From Thecaphora thlaspeos (Eukaryota; Basidiomycota; Ustilaginomycetes; Urocystidales; Glomosporiaceae): a DNA stretch of 64,000 bases. This document shows positions 20,361-33,028 of this stretch, piece by piece; positions within the stretch are counted from its first letter, which is position 1; every line of letters begins with the position of its first letter. Location: NCBI GenBank assembly GCA_900291925.1, contig UWYS01000013.1:698369-762368 (forward strand), in the 5' to 3' direction. The notes under the pieces were generated by a model, which saw nothing but the letters and a program-made list of their open reading frames with translations, was not told where the DNA came from and made no database searches. The position numbers and the translations under genes are program-made.

Positions 20361-23335
20361 CTAGCAGAGATCGTCATTCTGGTTGGCAGCCAAAGGCGCC
20401 GCCGACGGAGGCAATCTATCGAAGCGCGAGGCGTGTGACACCTTCGAGATGGGGCTGCCCAGCGGGTTGCCCGCGTCGGCGGCAAAGGTGGCACTCAGTG
20501 GGCTGCTTGAGCCGCCTCCAAAATAGTTCGGGATCATGCGCGGCGAAGGCGGTAGCGTGTGGAAGCGCTGATTGGGCGAAGACGATCCCGAACGTCGTCC
20601 GGTGGCATAGGCCTTGCCGCCCATGTCGATGTCCAGATTGAGGTTGAACGGCGCCGTCTGCTTCCGTCCAGACAGGCTCGAGCCCGAGGTCCTGCGGCGA
20701 CCCATGCTGGCAAACGAGCCATTCGAGATCGGCGACGACGGCGAGGGCGACGACGGCATCTGGATCGGACTGCGACCCATGGGGCTCTGCGGGATGTAGA
20801 TCGGATCGGGCGACGAGCGAGACGAGAGCGCCTCGCGCACCGCTGCACGCGTTGTCTCTGTCATGTGGCGGATCTCGTCATCGAGCGCCCGGTCGTTGTT
20901 CGAGTCGCCCGGATCCATCAGGCCGAACGCCGTGGCGGCGGCCCCAGAGCCATTGGCAGATGGCCTATTGTCCAGGTCCTCCTCGATTGCTGCTGCAGGG
21001 CGCATGTCCTGGAGGGGCGGCAGCATCGCGAGGGTGCTGTCGACGGCGGCGGACAAGGGCGCGGCGTCCTTGGCCGCGGTCGTCGCAAAGGCTTCCTCGT
21101 TTGCGCCGAAGGCCAACGTGCGTGCTTCAGGGTCTGCGAGCAGACGATCATCTGGCTCGGGGCTGCCTGTCAGAACGTGCTCGCGAGGTGCAGCAGCCTT
21201 GTCATCCTCGATGTCGACGCTATGCCCCTGCTGGCTGTTTAGCTGCCGCTCGTAGCCAAAGATGGGCGTGTCCGGCTCGCGATCGTGTCCGTTCGACGAC
21301 GAGCGGATAGATTGCCGCGACGGACCCGTCCAGTTGCTCTGACTCTGACTGCCCTGGCTCCACCTCTCGGAGCCGGCGCCGCTGCGCTTGATCTTCTCGG
21401 TTCCAAGGTCGGAGCTCGAAATCGCGTCACCATCCTCGACCGCAACGCCGTCGAGAGACCGTTCGTCGCCTGCTAAGGGCAGATCATCAAGAGCACGAGC
21501 GATTCCGAGCTGCTCGGTCCCCTCCTCGACGATGCCAGGGCTGGTGGCCTCGGACGGGATAGCCGACGAATCGGCAAATGAGTTTCCTCGGAGGAACCGT
21601 TCGATCGAGGCCATGCCCTGTTCCGGGTCGCCGGACAGAGCCTCGATGTCGCAGTCGCGGAGCGTGTACATCGACAGCGAGGTTGGACCCAACAGGGCAT
21701 GCTCCTTCTTGGCCGGGGAGCCCCTCGTGTTCCGGGCAGCCTCCGAGCTGACCGAAAGACGCTTGTCTGCCCTTAAAGGCTCCTCTGACGACAACTCCGG
21801 CGAGGTGCGGCGTGCAAAGTTCAGCGGCTGGGTCTCAGAGACGACCGCTTCGGACGCATCAGCCTTTTGTGCATCGCACTCTGGCACGAGCAGCGCAAGA
21901 GGATCGACTTTGCTCGGGTCGCGAAGGGCATCGGCGTGATCGTCATAGGATCCCTCGTTGCGTGATGTCTCGGATGACTTGCGGAAATCGTCGTTGTTCG
22001 TTAAGTTTGAGTCTAGGGCGGGACCGTGCTGGTCGTCGTGCTCGGCCTCGTCGTTGTCTTGAGCGTCAGCGTCGTGTGCGGAGATAACCGACGTCCGCGA
22101 GGCCATCGGCTGGGAGAACGAGCCATGGTCTACAACAGAGCCTGGATCTTCTCCCGACTCCTCTTGGGAGTCCGACGAAGCATCCTCCTCCCCACGCTCG
22201 TTCAGCTCGTCCGGCTGCGGATGATCTGGCTCGCCCTGTCCCAGCTCGATGTGATGTACCGGGTCTGCCTCTACCTCTGGCTCCAGCGCCGACTTGAGTG
22301 GTTCTGGATCTGAGTCCGATGCCGACGCTGGCTTTTGCACTGCCTCTGACCCTGACTCTGACTCTGACTCTGACTCTGACTCTTGACGGTGTCCACCGAT
22401 GTCCACTGCACTGCCCGAGTGAAGCTGCACTTCCGCATCGGCCTTTGATGGCGACTTCGCCTCTGCCTCTGCCTCTGCCTCTGCCGCTGCTTCCGCTTTG
22501 CGGTTCGGCGAGCGGTCGGACATCGCGTCCAGCCACTCGGAGCTGGACGGCAGCGGCGTGCGATCGGATGCTCCCCCGCACGCCGAAATGCGATCTTCAC
22601 CCTGCCTTTCGCGGTCCTCCGGAAGCTGCTCGACCTGCTGGCCCGTTGGCGCCTGTCCAGCGCCGGCGGGGGACCAGACGTCGTCGGCGAGCCGCTCGAT
22701 CCGCTGCCGCCGGTCCGGCGATTGCTGCTCGGAGAGCATCGTGTCATTGAATTGTGCCAAACGCGATGCGCTGATCGGGACCTGCAAGTCGTTTCTGCGC
22801 GGGCCAATCATGGCCGCAGATGCGCTCGCCGGCCTTGGGGAGGCGTGGCCACGGAAAAAGGCGCTGTCGCTCGAGACGTACGAGCTCTGAGGTTCGACCC
22901 GGCTCTGACGTGCCTTGGCCCGCGACAGCCACCGTGGGCTTGGGGTCACGGAGGCCGAGAGTGTCTTCGCGAAGGCGAAGCTGTCGCGGCTCGGCACCCT
23001 CTTGCCGGTGGGAAAGGTGCCCGGGTTGGGCGAGTGCGACGGCGTGAGGAGCTCGAGGGCCTTTTGCATGTCCTCGAGCGAGTCGCTCAGGTCCGCGCTG
23101 CTCCTGCGGCTGACGCTCAGGCTCGTCGCTGGCTGCTCCGTTGTGAGGTTGAGGGGCGAGGGCCGGACAGCCGTCGCTTCAGGTCCTCCCGACAGCGGTG
23201 TTCTGGGGCCCGACGCTCCCATCAACGGCGTGGTAGGGCCCTGCTCAATCGCAGCGATGGCCGATGCCGCGATCGGCTGCGAGTGCTGGAAGGAGAAAGC
23301 TGGCGCATCGTAATGATTCGGGCTCCTCCGACTCG

Positions 23336-23381
<46 letters not shown>

Positions 23382-26144
23382 TCTGCTCCGGCTCTCGCTT
23401 GGGCCCGAACTCTGCTCCGATGCGGGGCCTGTACGGGAGGCTAGATCGCCGAGCTCTGGGCGCACGCCGGAGAAAGCGGCGTTATCGAGCGCAAAGGGGC
23501 TCAGCAGAGGCTGCTTCGAGGCGTCGTCGCCGACATGTGCAGCGGCAGCGGAGACCTCGAGGCCGTGAGGGCCAGTCTCGGCTTCCACGGCGTCATCTGC
23601 CTGCGGCGCCGGGACGGAGAAGGTCTTGTCTTCTCGCGAGATGGACTGCAAAACCGGCGGCGGCGGCTGAATCAGGGGCAGGTGTTCCGAGGACTGAGCA
23701 ACCTGGTTTGCCCACAGGCTGACGACCTCGCGGACGTCGGAGGGGTACATCCCGCCGTGTGCGGTGTCGTCCATCTCGTCCAGGTCGTGTTCATCAGCTT
23801 CGGGCTCCGCCGCCTCTTTGTCGTGTTGAACAGCAGGCTGGACAGTCGTGTCGTGGTCGTCCTCGAGCGCTAAATCCGAATCGGCCAACTGCGGGCTCCC
23901 CGACGTCTCTTCGATCCACCTATGGACGTCGTCGACCTGGACGCCGACCTGGGGCGACATTGAGACGTGTCGGTCTATCGCCGAGTGCGAAAGTCGCACG
24001 GCGTTGGGAGTGGTCTGGAGAAGATCGCGATCCTCCCACTGCAAGTTTGCATCGACAGTGCGGTTCAAGGGAGACCGAGGCGTAGCCGCTGCTGCTCCTG
24101 CTGAGGGTGTTGCTGCGCTAGGATGGCGACTATGCTCTGGGTGCGCCTCGGCCACATCTGGTGCGCTGATGTCGGCGCGCTTGAGGTCCCTCCAGATGTC
24201 CTCATCGTTGCTGTCGAGGACGAAGCTGGTTCCGTGGCCAAAGGCTGGTTGTGCGCCGCCCTGGCTGCCGCTGCTGACGTCGCTGTGCCCACTTCCGACG
24301 CGAACGTATGGGTTGTCGAGAGACTCTGATGCATCCATGGCTAGTTCGGCGTAGGAGCCGGGTGCTGGGTCGCTCACCTGCTCGCTGGCGGCGTCTTCGT
24401 TTTGCACCTCGCCATCATCGAGGAGCGCAGAGTAGCCAGCGTAGCTATCGTCGCCGGCAGAGACCAGGCTTCGCATGCTCTTGCGCCCGAGCGAAGTTGC
24501 CAGCTCGCGCTTGTCGGCGTGCCGAGGGCTGGTGCTGTCGTCGAGGCTGGCCGTGACCTCTGAGACGAGTGCCCCGCTGTGCTCGACCGACAGTGGCGAG
24601 AAGACTGAGCTGGAGTCGGTTGTCTGCCGGTCTCCGTCGAGCGGAACCGTGTCGCCCGTCAGCGATCCATATGTGGACCCCACTCGTGATGTCTCGATGG
24701 ACTTCGCCGGCGCCTCGGCTTTGATTTCGCTCGTTCGAACCGGCTCAGCGTCGGGCAGCTCGGGCACGCTGCGCTGCGTTGCCTCGACTTCGGCCGGGCG
24801 AGGAGCCTCTTCGAGAGACGTGGATTGCCTAAAGGAGGAGGATGGGGAGGCGTGCGACGCTGTCGGTGGGCCGTCTACGGCCGATGCAGCCGCTGTCGCC
24901 GCCATGGCTGGGACCTGCCGCGCCGCCGCGTCTCCAGCGACCTTGCTTGGCGTCTTGAGGAGCATGCTTCTCCGGGCAGCGCTGATGGCGGCCGGACCGG
25001 GCTGCGCCAATTTCCGCGATGCCCAGGCGTCCCACCAAGGGGCTTTGCTCTCGTCCACGATCCACTCAATCTTGCCGACGATCGGGAGCCGCGCGGCAAG
25101 CCGCTCGCGGGAAAGCGAGAGGTTGGTCCGGTCGGCCTGCGAGCTCTCCCTTCCGAACCAGGCTATGCTCCGCGTCGAGGGGCTCCAGTCCGCCGCCGGT
25201 GCGGCGCTCGCCTCTCGCCGCAGATGCGCCGTTGTGTTGAGGCGCGGCGAGGGTCGGTTGCTGGCGCTGCCGTCGCGCACGCTGCATAGCTTCGGCGGCT
25301 CTACATCGCTGGAGCGAGAGAGGTCCGAGTCATTTGAGCGGATGGCACTATCGAATGTCTCATTGAACAGGCGTTCGACGCGCTTCTGCGACCGATTGAT
25401 GGGCGTGCCGACGGAGCTGTAAAAGGCGCTGTCGTCGTCGGCAAAATAGCGCGACCAGAGGGCCGACCATGCGGCATCGCCTACCTGCGGTCCGAGGTTG
25501 CCCTCGACGTCCTCGGCCAGGTAAACGAGCAGTCCGCCGATCGAGGGAAGCGCGTACTCGCGCGAGATGGCCCACAGCTGGGCGCCGAGTGTAGGATAGA
25601 GCGGTAGCAGCGATCCTCGGCGAAGTCGGTCCAGCTGGCTCGTGTCAGAGCCCGAGGCCAGCGGGAAGCTGTCGAGCAACAAGGAGGGAGCGCCGCGAGT
25701 CAGCACTGCCGCCTTTAGGTCGCAGAGCGCCTAGTCTCCCTGCTCCCTTTCCTGGAGCGGCGAGAGATTGTCAGCACCCATGGTAAATACTACTCACTTG
25801 AGGGGCGGAACGACGGTGAGGAAGAAGGGCGAGGCCGGGTAGGGGGAGCGATGCGCGCTGACCATGGGGCTCACGCCGTGCTCTTTGTCGAGGACGCTCG
25901 TGGTGCTGACATTTCTGGACCGCTGGTGCAGAGATGAGCGTGGTTGGGATGGGTGGCGGCTGCCCTTGAGACGCGAGCAGGGCTGCGATGGCCCGCTGTG
26001 CAGGCCGAGCGACGAGGGCATCATACTGGCAAGCGCGTCGGACGACGAGATGGACGAGCGCATCGCCGGCGAGGCGGCGATGGCGGTGGCGGTGGCGGTG
26101 GCGGTGGCGGTCCTCTTTGGGCGCTCCAGATGCTCCGTATCCAT
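20361..26144 (-). CDS. Large Ser/acid-rich protein of unknown function with conserved N-terminal region
   Basis: Proposed exons are 25669-ended intron flanks: exon 1 25798-26144 and exon 2 20361-25668, giving 1,884 residues. The intron donor is GTGAGT; the acceptor at CTCGACAG is the one that keeps the frame and joins 'FFLTVVPPL' to 'NFPLASGSDTSQLDRLRRG'. The only compact, conserved-looking part is at about residues 95-215, including 'LPLYPTLGAQLWAISREYAL' and 'PSIGGLLVYLAEDVEG', a pattern recalled from other fungal proteins of unknown role. The rest is disordered: Ser, Glu, Asp, Ala and Pro rich, with a tract of about ten Arg-Ser dipeptides encoded near 23320-23400, short Glu/Ser repeats near 22340-22390, and a basic Ser-rich C-terminus. 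No catalytic domain or TM was recognised. Candidate roles such as a scaffold or polarity factor are speculation. The start (MDTEHLERPKR) is the first reasonable ATG but not proven. Confidence 0.65.
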
Positions 26145-28011
26145 CCTTGGCAGCGACACCCCGCCGGGCGAGGCAGTGGAAGGCGAGAGGGCGAAACTGT
26201 GGGTGTAGCAGGCCAGCTGCACAGCGCGAAAAGAGTTTCCGGCGACGAGGGAGTGTGTTTTACGCCGTGGAAGTGAAGGAAGACGGCGTCGGCGGATAAC
26301 CCGATGACGGGAGGAAGCAAAAGCAGCGGGCGGATAACCCGATGACGGGAGAATGCAAAGCAGCGGGCGGAATCTGGCGGCAGACGTATGTGACGCTGCT
26401 GCGATCGCCGGGCTGGTGAGGATGCTGGTGCCAGTGGCAAAGATGGTGTTGGTCGTCGTCGTGGTCGTCGTTACAGACAAGCAATGATAGAGTAGCAGTA
26501 GTGGTGGTGTTGGTGGTGTGCGTCGTCGTAGCCGTCTCCTGTCCTGTCCAGACAGAGCGGCGAGAGGGCGCGCGTGTGTGTGCGTGTGATGGGAAGACGA
26601 GGCGAGCCGGCCAAGGTGAAGTCAGGGGCGTGGGAGAGCGCGTTGAAAGGGAAACCTTGTGTGAAATGAAAGGTCGCGTGAGAGGGAGAAAGGGAGTTGG
26701 CCATGGAAAGGGGCCGCAGACGTGACCAAGGAACAACGCAAGCTAGAGTAGAGAGCGGGCATCCGGCAACGACCCGCGAGCGGCACCGCCATCAGCCATC
26801 ACCCACCCACCCCCTTTCCTTGGAGACGAGATTTTCGGGGGTCTGCCGCAACGACGCAAGGCCGCATGAAAAAGCACTTGGTTGCCATTTTGCGCGGCGG
26901 CGACATCGAGGCGCTGTCTCGGGATGTCGCCGCTGTCTCGGCCTCGTTCGCCAACCCAACGCCGGCTCCGCTTGCCTGCCTCGCCATCACCAGCGGTGAG
27001 TCATACCTGTAAGTAAGCCAACTCTAGCCTCGGGGTCTGTGGCTCGACACCGCCCGTGCTGCCGCGGCCTGCCCTCCAATTCAAAGGAGCGGCCTCGAAA
27101 TTCCTCGACATTCCTCTTCGTCGAGGACAGGCGCGAGAGCAGGTCGACAACACAACGGCACCAAGCTACGCTGATAGGCTACGGCCGCATTACGATTGTG
27201 CAGCGCCGCTGCTACTCTGCGCTACATGTTGTATTTGCTGTTCAAATTGCGGCTGTACCGGACACTCGGTCTGCAGCGTCCACATAGAGTATTTCGGCCG
27301 CCGTCTGCTCTTCCTCGACTCCCTCATCGAGTCACATGACAGGCCCCGTGCAACCCCCGCAGCGGAGCGTCTCGTCTCTCGCCCCCGTCGTGTCCTTTCG
27401 CGGCGCGCTCTATCTTGCCCTGCAAGCTTGGCGCGCGCTGCAATCTCCGCGCCACCGAGGGGCGAACGCGATCAGTAACCGAGCGCTGCTTACCGCTTAC
27501 TTATATACAGCACACTATGTGCTGGCCGCAGAATCCCCGAAAAGACCCTGGACAGGCTGTCGTCGATGTTGCCATGGCTGTTGCCGATCGGCTGACGTTG
27601 GTCGTCGCTTTCGAGTGCTGTCGCTATGTACAAGCTGGCTCGTACCTTTGGTTGAAGAGCAACGCCAGACACGCGGATGAAGATGGACACCTGCCAGGCA
27701 GGCAGACGAACGAACGAATGACGCTCAGAGTCAACAGGCTCGCATCGAGACGAGAGCGTAGGCAGGGAGAGTCTCGGGGTAGTCATGCATCGCTGTCACT
27801 GTCTAGCAGCAAAGGCAGGTAAAAGACGCGCGGCTACAATAGAATGGCGAGCAGAGGAAATAGGCAACAAAAGCGTGGAGTTGACCGGCGTTGCGCTTTG
27901 GCGACGTGCAGTCCTTCGACGAAGCCAATTCGGAAGAGTGCCGCCGCCGCCGCTGGTCGCCGCCGCTGGTCGCCGCCGCTGCTGCTGGTCGCCTCGTCCC
28001 ACCAAAGCCCA
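26145..28011. other. Long intergenic region between large protein gene and chitin synthase
   Basis: Contains a 38-bp direct duplication (copies from 26293 and 26331, cggataacccgatgacggga) in the 5' flank of the large protein gene, then a possible orphan exon at 26866 (annotated separately). From about 27000 to 28000 no gene is seen; a GCCGCCGCTGGTC-type short repeat lies at about 27941-27985. Confidence 0.4.
26866..26995 (+). other. Possible orphan first exon
   Basis: From an ATG the frame reads MKKHLVAILRGGDIEALSRD and continues with GC-rich third positions up to 'LACLAITSG', where a good donor (GGTGAGTCA) follows. No matching second exon was found downstream in the next kilobase. It could be the start of a gene with a distant second exon, a remnant, or chance. 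Confidence 0.2.
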
Positions 28012-31000
28012 TCAATGCCCAAACATCCTCATGATAAGGTACATGAAGCTCCCGATCGCGCGGAAGGCCGCCAGGCCGGCCGTCGTCCAGAAGATGACGC
28101 TCTGGTACGGATTGACGACGGGCTGCTTCGAGTTGTGTCCAAGCTGCTTCTGGATGTACTTGGTCCACCACGAGCTCGTAAAGACGATGACGATGACGAC
28201 GTTGGTCGCCATCCAGATGAGCAGCATGTTTGTGCGGAAGTTGCGCGCGTGGTCCTCAAGCTTGGTCGCCTTATCGCGCTTCTGGTGGACCTCTTTGACG
28301 GGGACGCTGAGCGTCTCGCGGTAGTGGCGCCAGAGGTCCTCGGCGTCCTGTGACGTGGCCGTCACCTTGACCTCGACTACCTCCTTGCCGTCCTTCTTGG
28401 CCGACGTTGCCGAGCCCAGGTCGGTCGCCGGACCCGTCTGTGCCTTGGTCCCCCACGACAGGTCGTTTGTGTTGCACATCGAAAAGATGGCAAAGACGAC
28501 GACAAACATGGGCGTCAGGAACATGAACTGGACGAACGACGTCAACATGTGCCACGGCTCTAGGTGCGCCACCGAGGCGACCAGGTAGAGCACGTAGGTC
28601 GACGCCAGCGCAATGACAATGTCGCGGAAGCCGGGCGTGGTGAGGAGCGTCTTGATGTTGTCCCAGTTCCAGCCCGAGCTCGATGTCAATCCCGACGAGT
28701 CGAGCGCAAGGTAGGTCGTGTACCCGGCCGCGTAGAGGCCCAGCCCCATGATGACGGCAAACACGGCGATGGCCGACGTATAGGCAAAGTTTGAGCCCCG
28801 CGGGCGATTGCCGAGCGAGCAGATCAGCACCGTCAGGATCATGGCTATGAAGACATTGATGAAGATCTCAAACACCGCCGAACCTTGGCCGAAGAAAGGG
28901 TCCTTGCCCTCGATGCTCGTGGCCGACGAGAGGAGGAAGTAGAAGGCGAGGAAGAAATTGCCGATGGCCGTGAAGCCGAAAACGAGCTGAACGATGTTGT
29001 ACAAGACCTGCACCGTCAGCCAGAGCTTTCGGCCGAAGCTCTGGCCGCTGCTGAAGATCCGGTACCAGTGCCAGGTGGCATAGTACGAGGCGAAGAGCGA
29101 GCCGTTGAGCCAGCGCCTGCGCTGCGAAATCAGCTCGGGGACGCGGTCTGGCACGTCGGTGTACGCCTTGGCCGACTTGACGTAGCGCAGCAGCCAGGCC
29201 TCCTTCTTCTTAGTCACAAGCTCAAAGCATAGGATGCGGTCCTCGGCCAGGAACATCTGGTGTATGTCGTCGATCGTCGTCGAAAGAGGTGAACCAAGGT
29301 AAGCCAATGGTAGAAGGTCAGCATTGACGCGATGGGGAGCCCACCAGCTTCCGCCCATCCCACGGATGGGAGCCCAGCCATCCCGCTAAAGCCACGCGAC
29401 GGCAGCCACTCACGTTCGAGGTAAAGACGCCGCCTTTGGACCCCGCGGTATGCAGCTGCTCGCCCTTGAAGTACATCTCCAACGGCCGGCCCAGCAGCGC
29501 CCTGTAGCGGTAGGCGGAGAAGGCGCCAGGCAGGACCGAGATGAAGCCAAAGACCGACTCGGTCGGTTTGTCGAGCACGTTGGAGAGCTTATACTCAAAG
29601 TTCTGGCTGGCCACGAGCGGGTTGATCAGCTGCCAGCAACCACGACCCGTGTCGACGCAGATCTCGCCGCATGCCCCTCCGACGTGCGGGTGCTTGTCGA
29701 AGCTCTTCCAGAGATCGTAGATCGACGTGCCCGTCGGCTTGGTACCGACGTCGAGCAACACGCAGACGTTTGGCTGTAGCAGCTCGCAGAAGCTGTTGAA
29801 GAACCAGCGGTGGCTGTTGAGCTTCTTCTTGTTCTCCTCCTTGAGGCAGAAGACGACCTGAATCGGGCATGGCGCCACCCGCACCTCGCCCTTGTCGGTC
29901 ACCTGGACCCTGGTCGTGTATTCGAAGACGTGTGCCTGTCGAGAGGGAAAGCGCAACCTTTGTCTGTCAGAGGGCTTGCTTACAAGAGCTTCGCCTCCAA
30001 CATTTTCGACGAGGCCTCAAGTCTCACCTGCGTGGCCTTCTTGAGCACGTGGTCCTTCATGACCGCTTCATTGTAGCAGCCCATCAGGCCGAGCGCCTTG
30101 AGCATCCGGTCGTTGGCCTTCTTCCTGCCGTCGGCCACGATGACGACGACCACCTTCTTCCAGGCGTCGGCGCCCCAGGTCGAGGACCTGTTGCGCTGGC
30201 AGAGGTGAGCGATGTTCTTGATGACGCCGCCCATCGTCCCGGCGAACAGGACGTCGTCCTCGTTGTACGACGTCATGACGATGGCCAGCTCGCACTTGCG
30301 GCCATACAGCCACGGCCGTAGCGTGTACCGCTGGGCGACAAAGTCGTTCGGGTCGCACGTCACGGCCTGATAGCGCATCTGCGAGAATTCCGGGTTGTCG
30401 GAGCCCGACTGCTGGCTGATCGAGGGGGCGACGGGCACGTCGATGACCTATGCGGAGAGAGAGGCGCGTGAGGTCAGCTGGGTCATATCAGTATAGATTC
30501 GTATACAGACAATATGGACCTTTGTGACAGACGCAGCCCTCTTACCAGATTGCCGTCCTGCAGCTCGATACGTTTCAACGTCCGCCTGCGCATGATCTTC
30601 TCGCGATTCTGGGCCCATGCGGACGGATCTCGGGCCTGAAAGTTGTGTGTCGGCGCCGCTGCGATGACGAAGCCCGGCTGACCTAGACCGCCCGAGGTCT
30701 GGAAAGGATCAGTATAAAAGTCTGGCTGCGGTCCGCCAGGGCGGTAGCCGCCGCCATAGCCGGTGGAGAACTGCGTCGGCGGGGGCATGCTTGGCTGCGC
30801 CATGCTGACAGAGGAAGAGTGGCGGTAGCCGCCGTTGCCGTAGCTGAGCGGAGGCGGCATGCTGGCCTTGGAGTAGATGCTCTTTTCGTCGTCGGCGGCG
30901 CCATAGCTGCGCATCGATGCTTGCGATTGGCCGTAGCTCATCGGCACGCCGTATCCCTGGTAGTGAAAGGCGCCGCCGAGGGTGCTGCTGCCAGCGTTGT

Positions 31001-31355
31001 TGTCCTGGCGGTTGCGAAGGGAGCCCGATGCGCGGACGCGGCCACCGAGGTCAACGCTGGTCGAAAGCGAGTCGGTCTCGAAGTGTCCGGGTAAGGTGAC
31101 GCCGGGCCCTGGTGCGGGGTCGTAGATGGGCGAGGCCGTCGCCTGATGGATGTCGTAGTCAGCGGCGTAATCCCAGTCGTTGGTGCCGGTGTACTGCTGG
31201 TGGTGGTGGTGGTGGTGGTGGTGGTGTGAGTGAGAGGAGAAAGGATATTTGTCGTATCCTGCTCTGGAGCGCGCAGCGGCGAGGTTTTTAGCGACGGGCG
31301 GGACCGCGGCGGCGTCGAGGGCGCTGGCATTCGCTACCAGCTGCGAAGGGAGCAT
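28012..31355 (-). CDS. Chitin synthase, division 1 (class I-III type)
   Basis: Exons 30546-31355, 30028-30447, 29414-29935 and 28012-29256 join in frame to 998 residues; introns are GTAAGA...CATAG, GTGAGA...GACAG and GTGAGT...ACCAG. The low-complexity N-terminus has a nine-His tract, then '[20 protein letters not shown]' (chitin synthase N region). The catalytic core shows '[18 protein letters not shown]', '[12 protein letters not shown]', '[15 protein letters not shown]', '[17 protein letters not shown]', '[14 protein letters not shown]' and QRRRWLNG. Several TM helices follow, then 'NDLSWGTK'. It is a plasma-membrane enzyme polymerising UDP-GlcNAc into wall chitin. The start is uncertain: 31355 is the first in-frame ATG, but coding-like sequence with in-frame TAG codons lies upstream at 31503-31702 and may be an additional first exon. 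Confidence 0.88.
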
Positions 31356-31860
31356 GTTTCGGGCCACGGACAATGCAACTAATGAAAGGCATCAGCGGTA
31401 GTGTGGCTACGAAGCGGACGCGGGGCGGAACATGCCGGCTGGCAACGGAACGGGAGGAGGGCGCTGCTCTGCACTGCGGCACGGGCCTCTGCGCTAACTC
31501 ACCTCCTTGGCTTCACCGGCACGCGGTGGAAGGCGGGCTGGTCTGGATATCGCTGGCAGCCGCTGTATCCTCCATCGTCATGGTTCTGCGCCTAACCGAT
31601 GCTGGTCGAGTTGTAGTGGTGTTGGTATTGAGGTCCTTGGCTGTAGTGATCGTACTGCTGCGCATCGTGCGGGCCGTGGCGGTCGTCGTGACCCCGAGGC
31701 TAGCCCATCGTTTCAGGAGAAAAGGATGAGGTCTAAGGGGGCCAGACCGTGGGAAGGGCAAGGCAACCTTAGAGCGAAACTAGGTTAAAGGGAAGCGAAT
31801 GTGGCGGACCGCCGTCATCAGAACGGTGTCAGACAAAGGCAAGGGCGAGCGGCTGGGCGC

Positions 31861-32004
31861 AGGCATCCGAGCATTGAAAAAAGAGGGGGCAGCAGGTGTG
31901 ACAGCGACAGGCATCCGAGCATTGAAAAAAGAGGGGGCAGCAGGTGTGACAGCGACAGGCATCCGAGCATTGAAAAAAGAGGGGGCAACAGGTGTGACAG
32001 CGAC
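31861..32004. repeat. Three tandem copies of a 48-bp repeat
   Basis: Copies start at 31861, 31909 and 31957 (aggcatccgagcattgaaaa...). The first two are identical and the third differs by a base (gcagcagg to gcaacagg). The period is a multiple of three and the plus strand is open across it (GIRALKKEGAAGVTAT per unit), but the surrounding 94-codon frame has no other sign of being a gene. Confidence 0.9.
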
Positions 32005-33028
32005 AGGCAAGGCTGAAGGCAACGACGGCGACGACACCCGAGACAGGCGCCAACGGCGGCGGAGTGCAGAGCTTGATGGGTAAGGGCGTGCGAGAGTTGT
32101 GCACGCTGCTCCGCTCGTGCACGAGGTCAGGAGCGGCTTGGGCCCCTTCGGCCCCTGCCGACGACGCTCGCCGCTCGGCTGACCCGCCCACCGTCCACCG
32201 CCCATCGCTTACCGCCCATCGCTTTCCAACGCTGCCCCGTCAGAGTCAAAGGCCACGCCTCGCAGCGCTGCAGCTAACCCTGCAGAGAGCGTCTTGCCTG
32301 CTCTGCGGCCATCTCGTGCGGGACGTGCACCAGAGACCCAGGGTGTTTGTTACGCCCAAGGTTGGCTATTCAAGCAGAGTAGTTTTGTTTCTTGCTTTTT
32401 TTGTGCATTTTAAGTCTTCTCAGACGAGGTTGCCAAAGGCCCGAGCGTTGCGCCGCCTTTCTTTCTTGGTGACCCACCACGATCCCCAATGCCACATCCA
32501 CCATCATCCATCACCACCAACACTCCAGAACACCTGATAATAACGTCGGCGACCTATCCATCGCCTCATACCACACTCCCTTGCCCCCCCCCCCCCCACT
32601 CGTGCCGTCTCGGAGCCGTCCAACAGCCGTCATTTGGACACCGACCTCTCACATGACCCCTCGCCCCGTCCAGACCGCTGCTTCCCCACCTTGATCCGCG
32701 TCGCTCGCTCAGTGTCCCGTCCTACGCGACGCCCGCGATCAGACCATCCCTATTCCTCCGCTCGCCAGGCATTGGCCTGCACGTTATAAGGACGCTTTAC
32801 CGCTCTGCTTGCTCGCCCGCGCTTTCACTGCCTTTTTGCTTTCCGTCCTTCATCCCGTCCTGCCTCTGCAACAGAGACGTTTGCATCCTCCATCGACGTC
32901 CCATTGGCATCCTCTTTACCGCCCACGCAGCACACTGATTCACCCCCCGCTCGCATAGAACGTTTCGCACTGCACCCGGACTCCCTCTCCCTGGCCCCCG
33001 CAGCGACACGCTACGATCCCTTGGCGCC
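32005..33028. other. Upstream region of arrestin-related gene
   Basis: Pyrimidine-rich flank containing a run of about 14 C near 32586 and the probable promoter/5' UTR of the gene at 33029. No other gene recognised. Confidence 0.4.

Noticed and set aside
31799..32083. 94-codon plus-strand frame over the 48-bp repeats
   Set aside because: Outside the repeat it has no coding character; listed only as a repeat.
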